From the NCBI GenBank assembly GCA_023386955.1, contig JAEWIS010000038.1, positions 415,160 to 479,159 on the forward strand: DNA of 64,000 bases, written 5' to 3'. The notes beneath the pieces were generated by a model. That model saw only the letters and a program-made list of their open reading frames with translations, searched no databases and was not told the DNA's origin. The position numbers and the translations under genes are program-made. This document shows positions 25,909 to 35,641 of the stretch, one piece after another. The stretch is from Bacillota bacterium (GTDB lineage: Bacteria > Bacillota > Bacilli > Paenibacillales > NBRC-103111). The first letter of the stretch is position 1, and each line of letters starts with the position of its first letter.

Positions 25909-26349
25909 TTATCCATGGCTGGCTTTGTGCCGCATGGTGGCCATTTCATCCAGGACTTCCTGCTCCTTCTTCAGCACCGTGGCCTGATGAAGCAGATATG
26001 CCTTGTTGCGGGCTTGATCCCAAACCTTTTCCTCCACCATTTTGGAGGAGAGAATACCCCGCTTTTCTACTACGTCCTTTTCGGCCAGCCGAACATCTGC
26101 CGTTTTGCACCGGATTCTGTTATTCAGATGATCCAGATAATACTGGTAATTCATCAGCTCCGAAGCGGTAGTATGCTGTGCTGCCGAGACGAGCTCAGTT
26201 TCTACACTGTTTTTTTCGGAAAACAAGGTGGAAAGGCTCTCCTCCTCTTCCCGGAGGTGGCCGATGGCACCGGACAATACCCATTCAGCCTGAGTCTTTT
26301 CATTGGATTTCAGATCCACAATCTTCTGGAAGGTGTACTTAAACCGCAT
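25909..26349 (-). CDS. fliJ: Flagellar export chaperone-like protein FliJ
   Basis: The product has 146 aa from the ATG at 26349 (MRFKYTFQKIVDLK), the usual FliJ beginning. The frame extends 4 codons to a TTG that abuts the GGAGG and is unlikely. The protein is almost entirely alpha-helical coiled coil, as expected of FliJ, which couples the FliI ATPase to FlhA. It follows fliI directly. Confidence 0.92.
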   Translation of the reverse strand: MRFKYTFQKIVDLKSNEKTQAEWVLSGAIGHLREEEESLSTLFSEKNSVETELVSAAQHTTASELMNYQYYLDHLNNRIRCKTADVRLAEKDVVEKRGILSSKMVEEKVWDQARNKAYLLHQATVLKKEQEVLDEMATMRHKASHG

Positions 26350-26357
26350 CCTCTGCC

Positions 26358-27677
26358 TCAACCTCCGCTGAATTCGGATAACAAACGCTCCTGAACCTCG
26401 GTGAATGTCACTTTCTCATCTACTTTTTGCCGGGTGAACTCATTGATGGCCTGTATATATTTCAAGGACAAGTCGATTTCCGGGTTGGATCCGCGCTGGT
26501 ATGCCCCAATATTGATCAGATCTTCCGAATCCTTATATATAGAAAGAAGCTGATTCAGGAATTGGGCGGCCTCCTGATGCTCAGGCGGCACGATTTCCTT
26601 CATAACGCGGCTGACGCTGGCCAGAATATCAATGGCCGGGAAATGTCCTTTGTTGGCAAGATTGCGGTTAAGCACGATGTGTCCGTCCAGAATCCCGCGA
26701 ACGGCATCGGCAATGGGTTCATTCATATCATCACCGTCCACCAGCACCGTGTAGAAAGCGGTAATGGAGCCTTTGGGATTGGTCCCTGAGCGTTCCAGAA
26801 GCTTCGGCAGCATGGCGAACACGGATGGGGTATATCCTCTTGTTGCAGGCGGTTCCCCTACAGCCAGCCCAACTTCCCGCTGAGCCATGGCAAAACGTGT
26901 AACGGAATCCATCATCAGCATGACGTTTAAACCGCGGTCTCTGAAAAATTCGGCAATGCTGGTGGCAATCAGCGCCCCCTTAATCCGGATCAAAGCCGGC
27001 TGGTCGGAGGTAGCCACAATAACAACGGAACGTGCAAGTCCTTCCGGCCCCAGATCTCTCTCAATAAAATCCAATACCTCCCGACCCCGTTCACCGATTA
27101 GGGCAATCACATTGACGTCGGCGGCGGTGTTCCGGGCGATCATACCCATCAAGGTGCTTTTCCCTACGCCTGAGCCGGCGAAAATCCCCACCCGCTGGCC
27201 GTTGCCCACTGTAAGCAGCCCGTCTATAGCCCGGATGCCTACGCTGAGGGGTTCCAGCACCCGTGGACGCTTCAACGGATTGCTGGGCATATTGTGGGTG
27301 GAATAGTGGGTCATACGGCTGGGGAGAAAGCTTCCGTCCAAGGGCTGTCCGAGGCCGTCGAGGACCTTGCCCAGAAGCTCATAACCAACCTGTACGGAGA
27401 GCGGCTTGCCGGTGCCCACCACTTCACAGCCCGGCCCGACGGAATGCAGGTCACCGAGGGGCATCAAAATCACTTTGTTGTCCCGGAAGCCCACAACCTC
27501 CGCTTTCAGCGGCTTGGTGGACTTATAGGGATAGATATAGCAGACATCGCCTACGCTGGCGTCGGGACCTTCGGACTCAACCGTCAACCCGATAACCTGG
27601 GTTACCTTGCCGTTCACCAGCACAGGGTCGATATGACGAAGGTGTTCGATATAACGCGAAGCCTGGGGCATGTTCAT
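26358..27677 (-). CDS. fliI: Flagellum-specific export ATPase FliI
   Basis: The product has 439 aa and is an F1-beta-like ATPase. Walker A is at residues 168-175 (GSGVGKST), Walker B in LNVMLMMDSVTRFAMAQRE, and the catalytic Glu in IGERGREVLDFIE. It energises unloading of export substrates with FliH and FliJ, encoded on either side. It overlaps fliH by 4 nt. Confidence 0.97.
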   Translation of the reverse strand: MNMPQASRYIEHLRHIDPVLVNGKVTQVIGLTVESEGPDASVGDVCYIYPYKSTKPLKAEVVGFRDNKVILMPLGDLHSVGPGCEVVGTGKPLSVQVGYELLGKVLDGLGQPLDGSFLPSRMTHYSTHNMPSNPLKRPRVLEPLSVGIRAIDGLLTVGNGQRVGIFAGSGVGKSTLMGMIARNTAADVNVIALIGERGREVLDFIERDLGPEGLARSVVIVATSDQPALIRIKGALIATSIAEFFRDRGLNVMLMMDSVTRFAMAQREVGLAVGEPPATRGYTPSVFAMLPKLLERSGTNPKGSITAFYTVLVDGDDMNEPIADAVRGILDGHIVLNRNLANKGHFPAIDILASVSRVMKEIVPPEHQEAAQFLNQLLSIYKDSEDLINIGAYQRGSNPEIDLSLKYIQAINEFTRQKVDEKVTFTEVQERLLSEFSGG

Positions 27678-28510
27678 GCTTCCTCTTCTCCCTCCGTCAT
27701 TTCCATGGACAATTGCTGCAGCGCAAGCTTGATTTCCTTTAATTGTGTGTCCACACGGGCATCAATGCTGCCGAAGGCGGTGCGGACCACACATCCGTAA
27801 TCATCAATGGTGGAATCGGGAAGAATCTCCAGCTCCGCTTGAGAATCCACGGACAGCTTTAGCTCATCCCGGGCGTCCCGGATATAAGCGAACTGTTTAG
27901 GGCTTACGCAAAGGGTAATGGTTCCTTTTTCCCTTTTGCGGGCCAGCACCCCCTTAGTCATTTCAATGACCCATTGGGGATTCACGCTTAGCTCCTGCTG
28001 GATGATCTTGCCTGCAATGGCAGTCGCCAGCTCCACCAGGAAAGGTTCGGATTCCTGGATGATCTGCCGCTTCAGCTCGTACGCCTGCTCCAGTACAGTA
28101 CGGGCATCACCGAGAAGCTGGTCATATTGCTCCAGCACCTTAACCTCGGCCTGCTCCTGTCCCTCCTGGAACCCTTGCGCGAATCCGCCCTGCCGTGCTT
28201 CCTCCATGGCCTGCCGGTCCTGGCCGCGGCGCTCTTCCCACCAGCCTTCAATTTCCTGCTGGGCGGAAGCCCGAAGCTCCTCTGCATCCTCCAAGGCCTG
28301 GCGGATCTGCTCCTCGGCTACATTCTCCGCATCCAGCAGAATGCGGTCCTTCATCTGAAGCAACTGCCGGAGCTCCGCCTCTTCCTCATCAGTGACAGGC
28401 TGGGCCTGGGTTTCATGCTGCATATGATGGGGTAAAGGAAAAGGTGAAACATTTATTTCCTTTCGATCGTCTAAGGTAATGTAGTATTGAGGCTTGATGA
28501 CTCTAGACAA
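27674..28510 (-). CDS. fliH: Flagellar export ATPase regulator FliH
   Basis: The product has 278 aa. The middle is a long Glu/Gln/Ala-rich coiled coil with alternating glycines (QGGFAQGFQEGQEQAE, about residues 115-130), a FliH hallmark. The C-terminal domain contains FLVELATAIAGKIIQQEL and IDARVDTQLKEI. FliH binds FliI and inhibits its ATPase. It overlaps fliG by 8 nt. Confidence 0.94.
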   Translation of the reverse strand: MSRVIKPQYYITLDDRKEINVSPFPLPHHMQHETQAQPVTDEEEAELRQLLQMKDRILLDAENVAEEQIRQALEDAEELRASAQQEIEGWWEERRGQDRQAMEEARQGGFAQGFQEGQEQAEVKVLEQYDQLLGDARTVLEQAYELKRQIIQESEPFLVELATAIAGKIIQQELSVNPQWVIEMTKGVLARKREKGTITLCVSPKQFAYIRDARDELKLSVDSQAELEILPDSTIDDYGCVVRTAFGSIDARVDTQLKEIKLALQQLSMEMTEGEEEA

Positions 28511-29531
28511 TCACATCATCTCCCCCGCCGCGGGCGATAATAATCTCTCCGGATTCCTCAAGACGGCGAATGGTGGATACGATACGGCTTTGGGCCTCTT
28601 CCACATCACGCAGCCGGACAGGTCCCATGTATTCCATTTCTTCCTTGAAGGTCTCCGCCATCCGTTTGGACATATTGCGGAAGATGGATTCCCGTACTTC
28701 CTCGCTGGCAACCTTGAGAGCCAGTTGGAGGTCGGCATTCTCCAGATCCCGTATAATGCGCTGAATGGAACGGTTGTCGATATTGACGATGTCTTCGAAT
28801 ACGAACATCCGCTTCTTGATTTCCTCGGCCAGCTCCGGATCCTGAATTTCCAGGGCATCCAGAATGGTACGTTCCGTACCGCGGTCGACCCCATTGAGGA
28901 TTTGCACAATGGATTCGATACCGCCTGCGGAGGTGTAGTCCTGGGTAACCGTAGCGGAGAGCTTCTGCTCAAGTACACGCTCCACCTGAGCCACCACCTC
29001 CGGAGAGGTGCTGTCCATCAGGGCAATCCGCTTGGCCACATCCGCCTGCTTATCCTCAGGCAGCGCGGAGAGAATCATGGAAGCCTGCTGGGCCTGCAGG
29101 TAAGACAGCACCAGCGCGATGGTTTGGGTATTCTCGTTCTGGATAAAGTTAAGAATTTGCGACGGGTCCGCCTTCCGGGCAAAGTCAAAGGGACGAACCT
29201 GCAGGGTTGCCGTCAGCTTGTTGATAATATCGATGGCCTTCTGGTTGCCCAGCGCCTTCTCCAGGATCTCCTTGGCATAAGCGATACCGCCCTGGGAGAT
29301 GAATTCCTGGGCCATGCAGATTTGATGGAATTCCGCCAGAATGGCGTCCTTTTCTCCTGAGTCCACCTTGCGGACATTGGCGATTTCCAAGGTCAGCTGT
29401 TCGATTTCGTCATCCCGGAGATGCTTGAAGATTTGAGCGGAAACCTCCGGACCCAGACTGATCAGCAGAATAGCAGCCTTTTGCCGGCCTGTAAGAACTG
29501 GAGCCTGAAAAGCCCCTTTCGCTGCTGCCAT
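28503..29531 (-). CDS. fliG: Flagellar motor switch protein FliG
   Basis: The product has 342 aa and full length. The N-terminal domain that binds FliF (TGRQKAAILLISLGPEVSAQIFKHL) is followed by the middle armadillo domain (HPQTIAL-like block, here ENTQTIALVLSYLQ) and the C-terminal torque helix containing FVFEDIVNIDNRSIQRIIRD with charged residues facing the stator. It lies after fliF. Confidence 0.97.
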   Translation of the reverse strand: MAAAKGAFQAPVLTGRQKAAILLISLGPEVSAQIFKHLRDDEIEQLTLEIANVRKVDSGEKDAILAEFHQICMAQEFISQGGIAYAKEILEKALGNQKAIDIINKLTATLQVRPFDFARKADPSQILNFIQNENTQTIALVLSYLQAQQASMILSALPEDKQADVAKRIALMDSTSPEVVAQVERVLEQKLSATVTQDYTSAGGIESIVQILNGVDRGTERTILDALEIQDPELAEEIKKRMFVFEDIVNIDNRSIQRIIRDLENADLQLALKVASEEVRESIFRNMSKRMAETFKEEMEYMGPVRLRDVEEAQSRIVSTIRRLEESGEIIIARGGGDDVIV

Positions 29532-29542
29532 TGCACACCCCT

Positions 29543-31123
29543 CTATTCATCTACAAGCCAGGTGCGAAGAAGATTAACGAACTCTTCCGGTTTTTTCTTC
29601 GCCAATTGCTCAAGCTGCTTCCTGGCCTGATTTTCATTAGTAAGATTGTCAAGATCAATGCTCGGGAACTCAGCCTTGGCATTGGAGTTTTGGGCCATAA
29701 CTGCCGCTTCTTCCTCCATCGCCGCCAATTCTCTGGATTTGCGTCTGCGCGAGGCCACCACGAAGCCGCCCACTGCCGCCAATGCTGCTGCGGCTGCGCC
29801 GATTCCACCATACAGAAGCCAATTGGTGCCTCCCGCGGTTTGTGCTCCGGGTGCAGTTTCTGCAAAGGTTTCATCAAACACGGTTACCTTGCCTGCCAGT
29901 TCCTCATTGGTATAGGTCCGGCCGTTATTGGCCAAAGAAGTGGCTACCAGACTGGTCAACATCCGCTGGATGGCGGTTTTGGTGGCGTCGGTCAAATTGG
30001 CGTTCCGGTTGATCCCAACGCTGATCATCAAATCGTTGACAAAAAACGGTTGGGATTCAATAACCTCTTTGATCCGGTTAAATTCATAATTGTAGGTCCG
30101 GTTGGATTCCTCCGACGTACCGCTGCCGGCGTTGGTGCCTGACGGATAAGTGGGAACATCGGTTTCGCCTGTACCGGCTACGCCTCCGTTGGACGCTCCT
30201 GTTGAGGATTTTTCATTCACATTGGAGCTGACCACAATGCCGTTTTCCCCGTTAACCGGCGTAACCAGATCATTGTTTTGCGTCTTCTTATCGTAATTAA
30301 AGGTAGCTACCACCATCGGCATCACATTGTTGGCTCCCGCTATGGAACCAAGCTGGCGGGTAATCTCCTTACGCAGGTCCTGCTCGAAGTCCTTCTTGAT
30401 CTGGAACTGCTGCGCCGCCGCATTGGTTGCCCCAACCTGTCCTGCAGACGTTTTGGAATATGGGAGCAAATCCCCGTTCTGATCGGAGATGGTGATATTC
30501 TCCACCGTCAAATTCGGGACACTTTTCGACACCAATTGATACATTGTGTCGATTTTTAATTGATCGAGGACGTAGCCGGGCTTCGTATTTACCATAATCG
30601 ACGCTGTAGGCGGTTGGTTCTGGCGAAGGAATACGCCGTCATCCTGGCGGGTAATCAGCACCTTGGAGCCTGCGATGGCCACATTGGTGTTAATCAGCTG
30701 CTCCAGCTCTCCTTGGAGAGCCTCCATCTCCATGATTCGGGTCTGGGCATCGGTTTTGCCGAAGATGCTGTTTTCCCGGAAGACACCCCATCCGATAGAG
30801 CCGCTTTTGGTTAATCCTTGGCCGACGATATCCACCTTCACTTGGGACACCATTTTGCGGGGAACTCCGATGCTCTTGCCGTCCTCGCTCATTTTGTAGG
30901 GGATCGTGTTGTCCTTCAGGTACTTGGTAATGGATGCCGCGTCATTAGGCTGCAAATCCGTAAAGGCCGTTGCATATTCAATTTTGGAGTTGTTGTAAAC
31001 AAACAGGACAATCGTCAGGATCATCGCTATAAAAATGCCGACAATCATAAGTTTAGAAGTTTTGTTGAATCGATTCCAATATTGCTTCACATTCGTCCAA
31101 TATTGGAGCAATCTTTCATTCAC
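29543..31123 (-). CDS. fliF: Flagellar MS-ring protein FliF
   Basis: The product has 526 aa from a GTG at 31123, selected because the SD-like GACGAGGTG lies just upstream. The reading frame runs on to a TTG at 31156 without an SD. Two membrane helices (about residues 24-45 and 430-452) flank the periplasmic ring-building motifs with VSGVGQGLTKSGSIGWGVF-like IVGQGLTKSGSIGW and VKVLITRQDDG-like sequence. The C-terminal cytoplasmic tail binds FliG. A Ser/Gly/Asn-rich insertion lies near 300-345. Confidence 0.96.
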   Translation of the reverse strand: MNERLLQYWTNVKQYWNRFNKTSKLMIVGIFIAMILTIVLFVYNNSKIEYATAFTDLQPNDAASITKYLKDNTIPYKMSEDGKSIGVPRKMVSQVKVDIVGQGLTKSGSIGWGVFRENSIFGKTDAQTRIMEMEALQGELEQLINTNVAIAGSKVLITRQDDGVFLRQNQPPTASIMVNTKPGYVLDQLKIDTMYQLVSKSVPNLTVENITISDQNGDLLPYSKTSAGQVGATNAAAQQFQIKKDFEQDLRKEITRQLGSIAGANNVMPMVVATFNYDKKTQNNDLVTPVNGENGIVVSSNVNEKSSTGASNGGVAGTGETDVPTYPSGTNAGSGTSEESNRTYNYEFNRIKEVIESQPFFVNDLMISVGINRNANLTDATKTAIQRMLTSLVATSLANNGRTYTNEELAGKVTVFDETFAETAPGAQTAGGTNWLLYGGIGAAAAALAAVGGFVVASRRRKSRELAAMEEEAAVMAQNSNAKAEFPSIDLDNLTNENQARKQLEQLAKKKPEEFVNLLRTWLVDE

Positions 31124-31169
31124 GTATTTCACCTCGTCCGCCAGCACGTATGTCAATCATACGTTAGGA

Positions 31170-31478
31170 TCAAATTTGCGTTCTCATGATGTCCTGATAA
31201 GCCTCAATCACCTTATTGCGGACCTGGACGGTAAGCTCCAGTCCCAAGGACAGCCTTTCCGCATTGATCGTCAGCTGATGGGCATCTACCCCTTCGCCGC
31301 GGACAAATTGATCATTCAGTATTTCCACATTCTTTTCCTGGGCCGATAATTGGCCAATAGCCTGATTTAGCATATCCCCGAAGGATTTCCCCAGGTCAGC
31401 AGCTCCCGCCGATGCTTTGGCATCCGTCTGTATCGGCTTCAACAAGGAGGCTGGCTGGATTCCTATTTTCTCGATCAT
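31170..31478 (-). CDS. fliE: Flagellar hook-basal body protein FliE
   Basis: The product has 102 aa. The C-terminal block VDAHQLTINAERLSLGLELTVQVRNKVIEAYQDIMRTQI is the FliE signature (read as three short segments). FliE links the MS ring to the rod. It lies between flgC and fliF. Confidence 0.95.
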   Translation of the reverse strand: MIEKIGIQPASLLKPIQTDAKASAGAADLGKSFGDMLNQAIGQLSAQEKNVEILNDQFVRGEGVDAHQLTINAERLSLGLELTVQVRNKVIEAYQDIMRTQI

Positions 31479-31496
31479 CTGTAGTTACCCCCTAAT

Positions 31497-31958
31497 TTAT
31501 TTGCCGATTTCAAGAGCTTTTGTAATCATTGCCTTGGCTGCATTCAGCGCAGTGACATTGGCCTCATAGGACCGGGTCGCAGACATCATGTCCACCATTT
31601 CCTTCAGCGGATCCACATTGGGCATCAGCACAAAACCGTTCTCATCCGCATCCGGGTGGGTGGGGTTGTATACTTGCTTGAAGGGGGCAGTATCATCGGA
31701 AATCTTGCTTACCTTGACCCCGCCTCCGGATGAAGCCTTCGTTGTGCCCATGGCACCGGACAGCACCTGGGAAAATGTAGCGCCCTGCTTTTCCTCCAGG
31801 GAGACCACTTTCCGGCTGTATGGTACCCATTTGCCGTCTACCAGCTTGCCCCGCGTTGTATCCGCGTTAGCCATATTAGAGGCGATTACGTCCATTCTGA
31901 GCCGCTGGGCGGTAAGTGCAGAGCTGCTGATATCAAACCCGTTGGTCAGCTTCATCAT
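31497..31958 (-). CDS. flgC: Proximal rod protein FlgC
   Basis: The product has 153 aa. FDISSSALTAQRLRMDVIASNMANADTTR is the N-terminal rod motif, and YVLMPNVDPLKEMVDMMSATRSYEANVTALNAAK the C-terminal one (residue numbers about 9-37 and 105-140). The ATG overlaps the flgB stop by 1 nt with GGAGG 6 nt upstream. The second ATG (31955) is also possible. Confidence 0.96.
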   Translation of the reverse strand: MMKLTNGFDISSSALTAQRLRMDVIASNMANADTTRGKLVDGKWVPYSRKVVSLEEKQGATFSQVLSGAMGTTKASSGGGVKVSKISDDTAPFKQVYNPTHPDADENGFVLMPNVDPLKEMVDMMSATRSYEANVTALNAAKAMITKALEIGK

Positions 31959-32359
31959 TATCTCCCTCCAATTACAGTCCGGATATTGCGGATATCGTGA
32001 GTTACTTGCTGGGCTACCACATTATAGCGGAGCTGATTTTTGGCTACGAGGGACATTTCGGCATCGATATCTACATTATTTAAATTATTGTTCATAACCG
32101 AATTGTTGTCCACGACAATTTTCGACTCCGCCGCAGATGTTCCGCCTCCAATAGGAATATGCTTGGGATGGGTCCGTCTGCCTGTGAGGGTTTTGGAATT
32201 CATCTGCTGGCTGAGCAGCTCCTCGAACACCACATCCGAACGCTTAAAGTTAGGCGTATCCACATTGGCGATATTATTGGCAGATACAGTCTGCCTCAGG
32301 ACGGCCGCATCCAAGGTGCGTTCCAACCGGTTAAAACTTGCTGATTGCAGGATATTCAT
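31958..32359 (-). CDS. flgB: Proximal rod protein FlgB, first gene of the fla/che operon
   Basis: The product has 133 aa. The N-terminal rod motif VLRQTVSANNIANVDTPNFKR is present. The ATG at 32359 is preferred over an upstream TTG that touches the GGAGG. The upstream gap (32360-32537) contains AT-rich sequence that must hold the fla/che promoter. Candidate elements such as ATGACA with TAAAAT 15 nt later are poor matches, so I cannot place it with confidence. The codY terminator precedes it. Confidence 0.95.
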   Translation of the reverse strand: MNILQSASFNRLERTLDAAVLRQTVSANNIANVDTPNFKRSDVVFEELLSQQMNSKTLTGRRTHPKHIPIGGGTSAAESKIVVDNNSVMNNNLNNVDIDAEMSLVAKNQLRYNVVAQQVTHDIRNIRTVIGGR

Positions 32360-32537
32360 TATGGGATTCAACCTCCGGCCACAGATTACCGTTACTTATT
32401 CAACAGCTTTCTTTCATTCTCCTCTTTTTTTCGACAATAAAATTATTTTAAATTTTCGCTAATGCTGTCATATCATGGAGTCTGGAGAAGATTCGACATC
32501 ATAAATCATGCAAAAAAATGGCAAAATATACAATATG

Positions 32538-32567
32538 AAAAAAGCCCTATCTTTAGAAAGATAGGAC
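32538..32567 (-). terminator. Intrinsic terminator after codY
   Basis: A perfect CCTATCTTT/AAAGATAGG stem with a 2-nt spacer is followed by GCTTTTTT on the minus strand. It separates codY from the fla/che operon, implying a distinct promoter for flgB or regulated read-through. Confidence 0.88.
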
Positions 32568-32604
32568 TTTATAATCTAAAACCTAATATAAATCTAACAC
32601 GAAT

Positions 32605-33384
32605 TTAGGCCTGCCGCTTTTCGAGCTCTTGAACCAGCTGGTCATTGAGAATTTTAATGTAGGTTCCCTTCATGCCCAGGGACCGTGTTTCGATGACACC
32701 GGCGCTTTCCAGCTTGCGCAGCGCATTCACGATCACAGAGCGGGTAATCCCCACCCGGTCAGCGATTTTGCTGGCTACCAGCAGACCCTCTTTGCTTTTC
32801 AGCTCCTCAAAAATGTGCTCCACGGCCTCTAATTCACTGTACGAAAGGGAGCCTACCGCCACCTGTACGATGGTTTTCCGGCGGGCTTCGATCTCGCTTT
32901 CCTCTGCGCGCTCACGCAGAATTTCCATACCCACCACCGTGGCTCCGTACTCAGCCAGAATCAGATCATCCTCGCCAAACGGGTCTTCCGTCCTGGCCAA
33001 CACCAGGGAACCAAGCCGGTCCCCGCCTCCCATTATTGGGATAATGGTCAGGTAATGCTGCTCGAACAGGCTTTGCAGTTGGTTGGTCACCTGGACATAC
33101 GGATTCTCCGGATCGAGGTTGGAAACAGTTTCCTCCACCTTCAAAAGAAGCTGGTTTTGCTCGGGAGTGAGTCTTTTGTCCTGAAACAGGACCCGGTTTG
33201 TTTCCAATGAAACCAACATTCCGGAGGCTGCACAGCCCAGAATTTTTCCCTTGCGGCTGATGACATACACACTGGCTGCCATAGCATCCCGCAAAACCTC
33301 CGTCATTTCCATAAACGACAAGGCTTTGCCTGCCGCCCTTTGCAGCAGCCGATTCAGCCGTCTTGTCTTCGAAAGCAATTGCAT
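32605..33384 (-). CDS. codY: GTP-sensing global transcriptional repressor CodY
   Basis: The product has 259 aa, full length. The N-terminal GAF domain begins [15 protein letters not shown] and binds branched-chain amino acids. The C-terminal winged helix includes [26 protein letters not shown] and [11 protein letters not shown]. CodY senses GTP and branched-chain amino acids and controls stationary-phase, nitrogen and motility genes. It is located between hslU and flgB as in Bacillus. Confidence 0.97.
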   Translation of the reverse strand: MQLLSKTRRLNRLLQRAAGKALSFMEMTEVLRDAMAASVYVISRKGKILGCAASGMLVSLETNRVLFQDKRLTPEQNQLLLKVEETVSNLDPENPYVQVTNQLQSLFEQHYLTIIPIMGGGDRLGSLVLARTEDPFGEDDLILAEYGATVVGMEILRERAEESEIEARRKTIVQVAVGSLSYSELEAVEHIFEELKSKEGLLVASKIADRVGITRSVIVNALRKLESAGVIETRSLGMKGTYIKILNDQLVQELEKRQA

Positions 33385-33428
33385 TTCTCAAATCCCCCTA
33401 TTTTCACTCAACAATTCCCCGCGATTTA

Positions 33429-34823
33429 TTAAAGAATATATTGGCTCAAATCACGGTTCCGGGCAATATCCGACAGCTTCTCCCGGACATATTCCGGCGT
33501 CACCTGGAACGCCTCCAACTGAAGATCCGGCGCTTCGAAGGACAGATCCTCCAGAAGCTTCTCCAGAATGGTATGGAGCCGCCGCGCACCGATATTTTCC
33601 GTTTGCTGGTTTACTTCCACCGCAATTTGCGCCAGCTCGTCAATGGCTTGGTCCGTAAAGGTAATCGTTATACCCTCTGTTTCCAGAAGAGCAGTATACT
33701 GCTTGGTCAACGCGTTCTGCGGCTCCTTCAAAATCCGCACAAAATCTTCATGGTTCAGACTGCCTAGCTCCACCCGGATGGGAAAACGCCCTTGAAGCTC
33801 GGGAATCAAGTCGGAAGGTTTGGCAATATGGAATGCGCCTGCCGCAATAAACAGGACATAATCCGTTTTTACTGGACCGTATTTGGTCATAACCGTAGAA
33901 CCTTCTACTATAGGAAGAATATCACGCTGCACCCCTTCCCGGGATACATCGGGACCGCTGCCCTTGCCGGTGCTGGCAACCTTGTCGATTTCGTCGATAA
34001 AAATAATGCCCGACTGCTCTGCCCGCTGCACGGATTCGGAAATCACCTCATCCATGTCCATCAGCTTCTGGGCTTCCTGCTGGATCAGCACCTTGCGCGC
34101 CTCTCTTACGGGAAGACGGCGCTTCTTGGTTTTCTTGGGCATCAGGCTGCTGAACATCTCCTGCATATTCATGCCCATCTGATCATTGCCCTGGCCGCCC
34201 AGAATGTCCATCATGGATGGGGTATGATCCTCTACCTCAATCTCAATTTGTTCATTCTCAAGCTCTCCCCGGGCCAGCTTCTCCCGCACGGCGGCACGAC
34301 CGGCGGTAACACCGGAATCCGGCTCCTCTTGCTCCCGCTCAGGCTCCTTCTGGCCGCCGAAAAGCATCTCCAGCGGATTGCGTCCGGACTTGTTCTTGTT
34401 GGCGCCAGGCACCAGAAACTGGACAATCCGCTCCTCTGCCAGCTTGCCTGCGCGATCCTTCAGAGCTTCTGTTTTTTCGGCTTTCACCATACGGATGGCT
34501 GTCTCCACCAGATCCCGGACCATGGATTCCACATCCCGGCCCACGTAACCCACTTCGGTAAACTTGGTGGCTTCCACCTTTACGAAGGGTGCATTCACCA
34601 GCTTCGCCAGCCGGCGGGCAATTTCCGTTTTTCCCACACCGGTGGGGCCGATCATCAGAATATTCTTGGGGATGATCTCATCGCGCATCACATCCTGGAG
34701 CAGGGTTCTCCGGTAACGGTTGCGGAGGGCGACGGCGACGGATTTCTTGGCCTGCTTCTGGCCGACGATATATCTATCCAATTCGGAAACAATTTCTCTA
34801 GGGGTAAGCGCGGAGCCTTTCAT
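33429..34823 (-). CDS. hslU: HslU (ClpY/CodX) ATPase subunit
   Basis: The product has 464 aa from the ATG at 34823, which has GGAGGGA 8 nt upstream. An extra five codons upstream run into the [19 protein letters not shown] opens the protein, followed by Walker A (GPTGVGKTE), the charged intermediate domain (about 130-225), Walker B ([10 protein letters not shown]) and the C-terminal docking tail ending DLSQYIL. It unfolds substrates for HslV. Confidence 0.97.
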   Translation of the reverse strand: MKGSALTPREIVSELDRYIVGQKQAKKSVAVALRNRYRRTLLQDVMRDEIIPKNILMIGPTGVGKTEIARRLAKLVNAPFVKVEATKFTEVGYVGRDVESMVRDLVETAIRMVKAEKTEALKDRAGKLAEERIVQFLVPGANKNKSGRNPLEMLFGGQKEPEREQEEPDSGVTAGRAAVREKLARGELENEQIEIEVEDHTPSMMDILGGQGNDQMGMNMQEMFSSLMPKKTKKRRLPVREARKVLIQQEAQKLMDMDEVISESVQRAEQSGIIFIDEIDKVASTGKGSGPDVSREGVQRDILPIVEGSTVMTKYGPVKTDYVLFIAAGAFHIAKPSDLIPELQGRFPIRVELGSLNHEDFVRILKEPQNALTKQYTALLETEGITITFTDQAIDELAQIAVEVNQQTENIGARRLHTILEKLLEDLSFEAPDLQLEAFQVTPEYVREKLSDIARNRDLSQYIL

Positions 34824-34844
34824 GATCCATCCCTCCATCCGTTT

Positions 34845-35387
34845 CTACAATACTTCTTCGACAATAATGTTGTGGTTGGTGAACACGCAGATATCCGCCG
34901 CAATCTCCAAGGAAGCCTTGGCGATGTCACGGGCTTCCATGTGTCCGGCATGGGCCTTCAGTGCTCTCCCGGCAGCCAAGGCAAAATTGCCTCCAGAGCC
35001 GATGGCCAGAATGCCGTCGTCCGGCTCGATAATTTCGCCGTTGCCGGAAATCAGGAGGAGATCCTTCTTGTCCATTACGATCATCATCGCTTCCAAACGG
35101 CGCAGAACGCGGTCCGAACGCCAGTCCTTGGCCAGCTCCACTGCCGCACGCTGCAGATTTCCCTGGTGCTCCTCCAGCTTGCCTTCAAACTTCTCAAACA
35201 GCGTAATGGCATCCGCTACCGAGCCGGCAAAACCGGCTGCGACTTGGCCGCGGTACAGACGGCGCACCTTCTTGGCCGTATTCTTCATCACCATACTGTT
35301 GCCGAAGGTGACTTGACCGTCACCGGCAATAGCGCCTTTATTGTTATGCCGGATCGCAAAAATTGTAGTTGCGTGAAACTCACCCAT
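34845..35387 (-). CDS. hslV: HslV (ClpQ/CodW) protease subunit
   Basis: The product has 180 aa. [11 protein letters not shown] places a processed catalytic Thr after a 6-7 residue leader, and [18 protein letters not shown] and [27 protein letters not shown] follow. B. subtilis CodW uses an N-terminal Ser after a short extension. Here the residue is Thr. It starts 21 nt ahead of hslU. A strong SD (AGGAGGG) and a perfect hairpin precede it. Confidence 0.95.
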   Translation of the reverse strand: MGEFHATTIFAIRHNNKGAIAGDGQVTFGNSMVMKNTAKKVRRLYRGQVAAGFAGSVADAITLFEKFEGKLEEHQGNLQRAAVELAKDWRSDRVLRRLEAMMIVMDKKDLLLISGNGEIIEPDDGILAIGSGGNFALAAGRALKAHAGHMEARDIAKASLEIAADICVFTNHNIIVEEVL

Positions 35388-35403
35388 GAAAATCCCTCCT
35401 GAG

Positions 35404-35423
35404 GGCTTTGCGTCAGCAAAGCC
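35404..35423 (-). other. Perfect hairpin just upstream of the hslV ribosome binding site
   Basis: GGCTTTGC and GCAAAGCC flank a 4-nt TGAC loop on the minus strand, immediately before CTCAGGAGGG. There is no poly-T, so this is not a terminator. It could affect translation initiation or stabilise the hslV 5' end. This is inferred. Confidence 0.5.
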
Positions 35424-35456
35424 TACTTCGAAAGCGTCTGCCGGGCCTCGCCCATT

Positions 35457-35641
35457 CTAACGGACACAAAAGCCGTTATCCGCTCCTAAACGGCTTATTT
35501 CCCAAGCTAACGGAACACACAGCCCTTATTTAGCAAAATAAGGCCGATTTCGCCTCCATCCAACTACAATAAGCGCGCTCACTTCCGTTAGTTTTCAGAA
35601 CGGGCCCAAAACAACTAAATAACGTCGCTCACTTCCGTTAG
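35457..35641. repeat. Nested inverted CTAACGGA repeat element (four units)
   Basis: CTAACGGA occurs at 35457-35464 and 35507-35514, and its complement TCCGTTAG at 35584-35591 and 35634-35641. The two left copies are 50 bp apart and the two right copies are also 50 bp apart, giving an outer 185-bp and an inner 85-bp inverted pair. Each unit continues similarly, with a TTAT block about 15 nt inside the end. Similar intergenic repeats are frequent in Paenibacillus genomes as far as I recall. Copy number here cannot be checked. Confidence 0.75.

Noticed and set aside
32440..32460. Possible CodY box upstream of flgB (AATTTTCGCTAATG)
   Set aside because: Only about 9 of 15 positions match the CodY consensus; too weak to claim.
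33792..35402. 536-codon plus-strand frame opposite hslU and hslV
   Set aside because: It is the complement of two well-supported genes; its composition (His/Leu/Gly rich) is a shadow of their codon bias.
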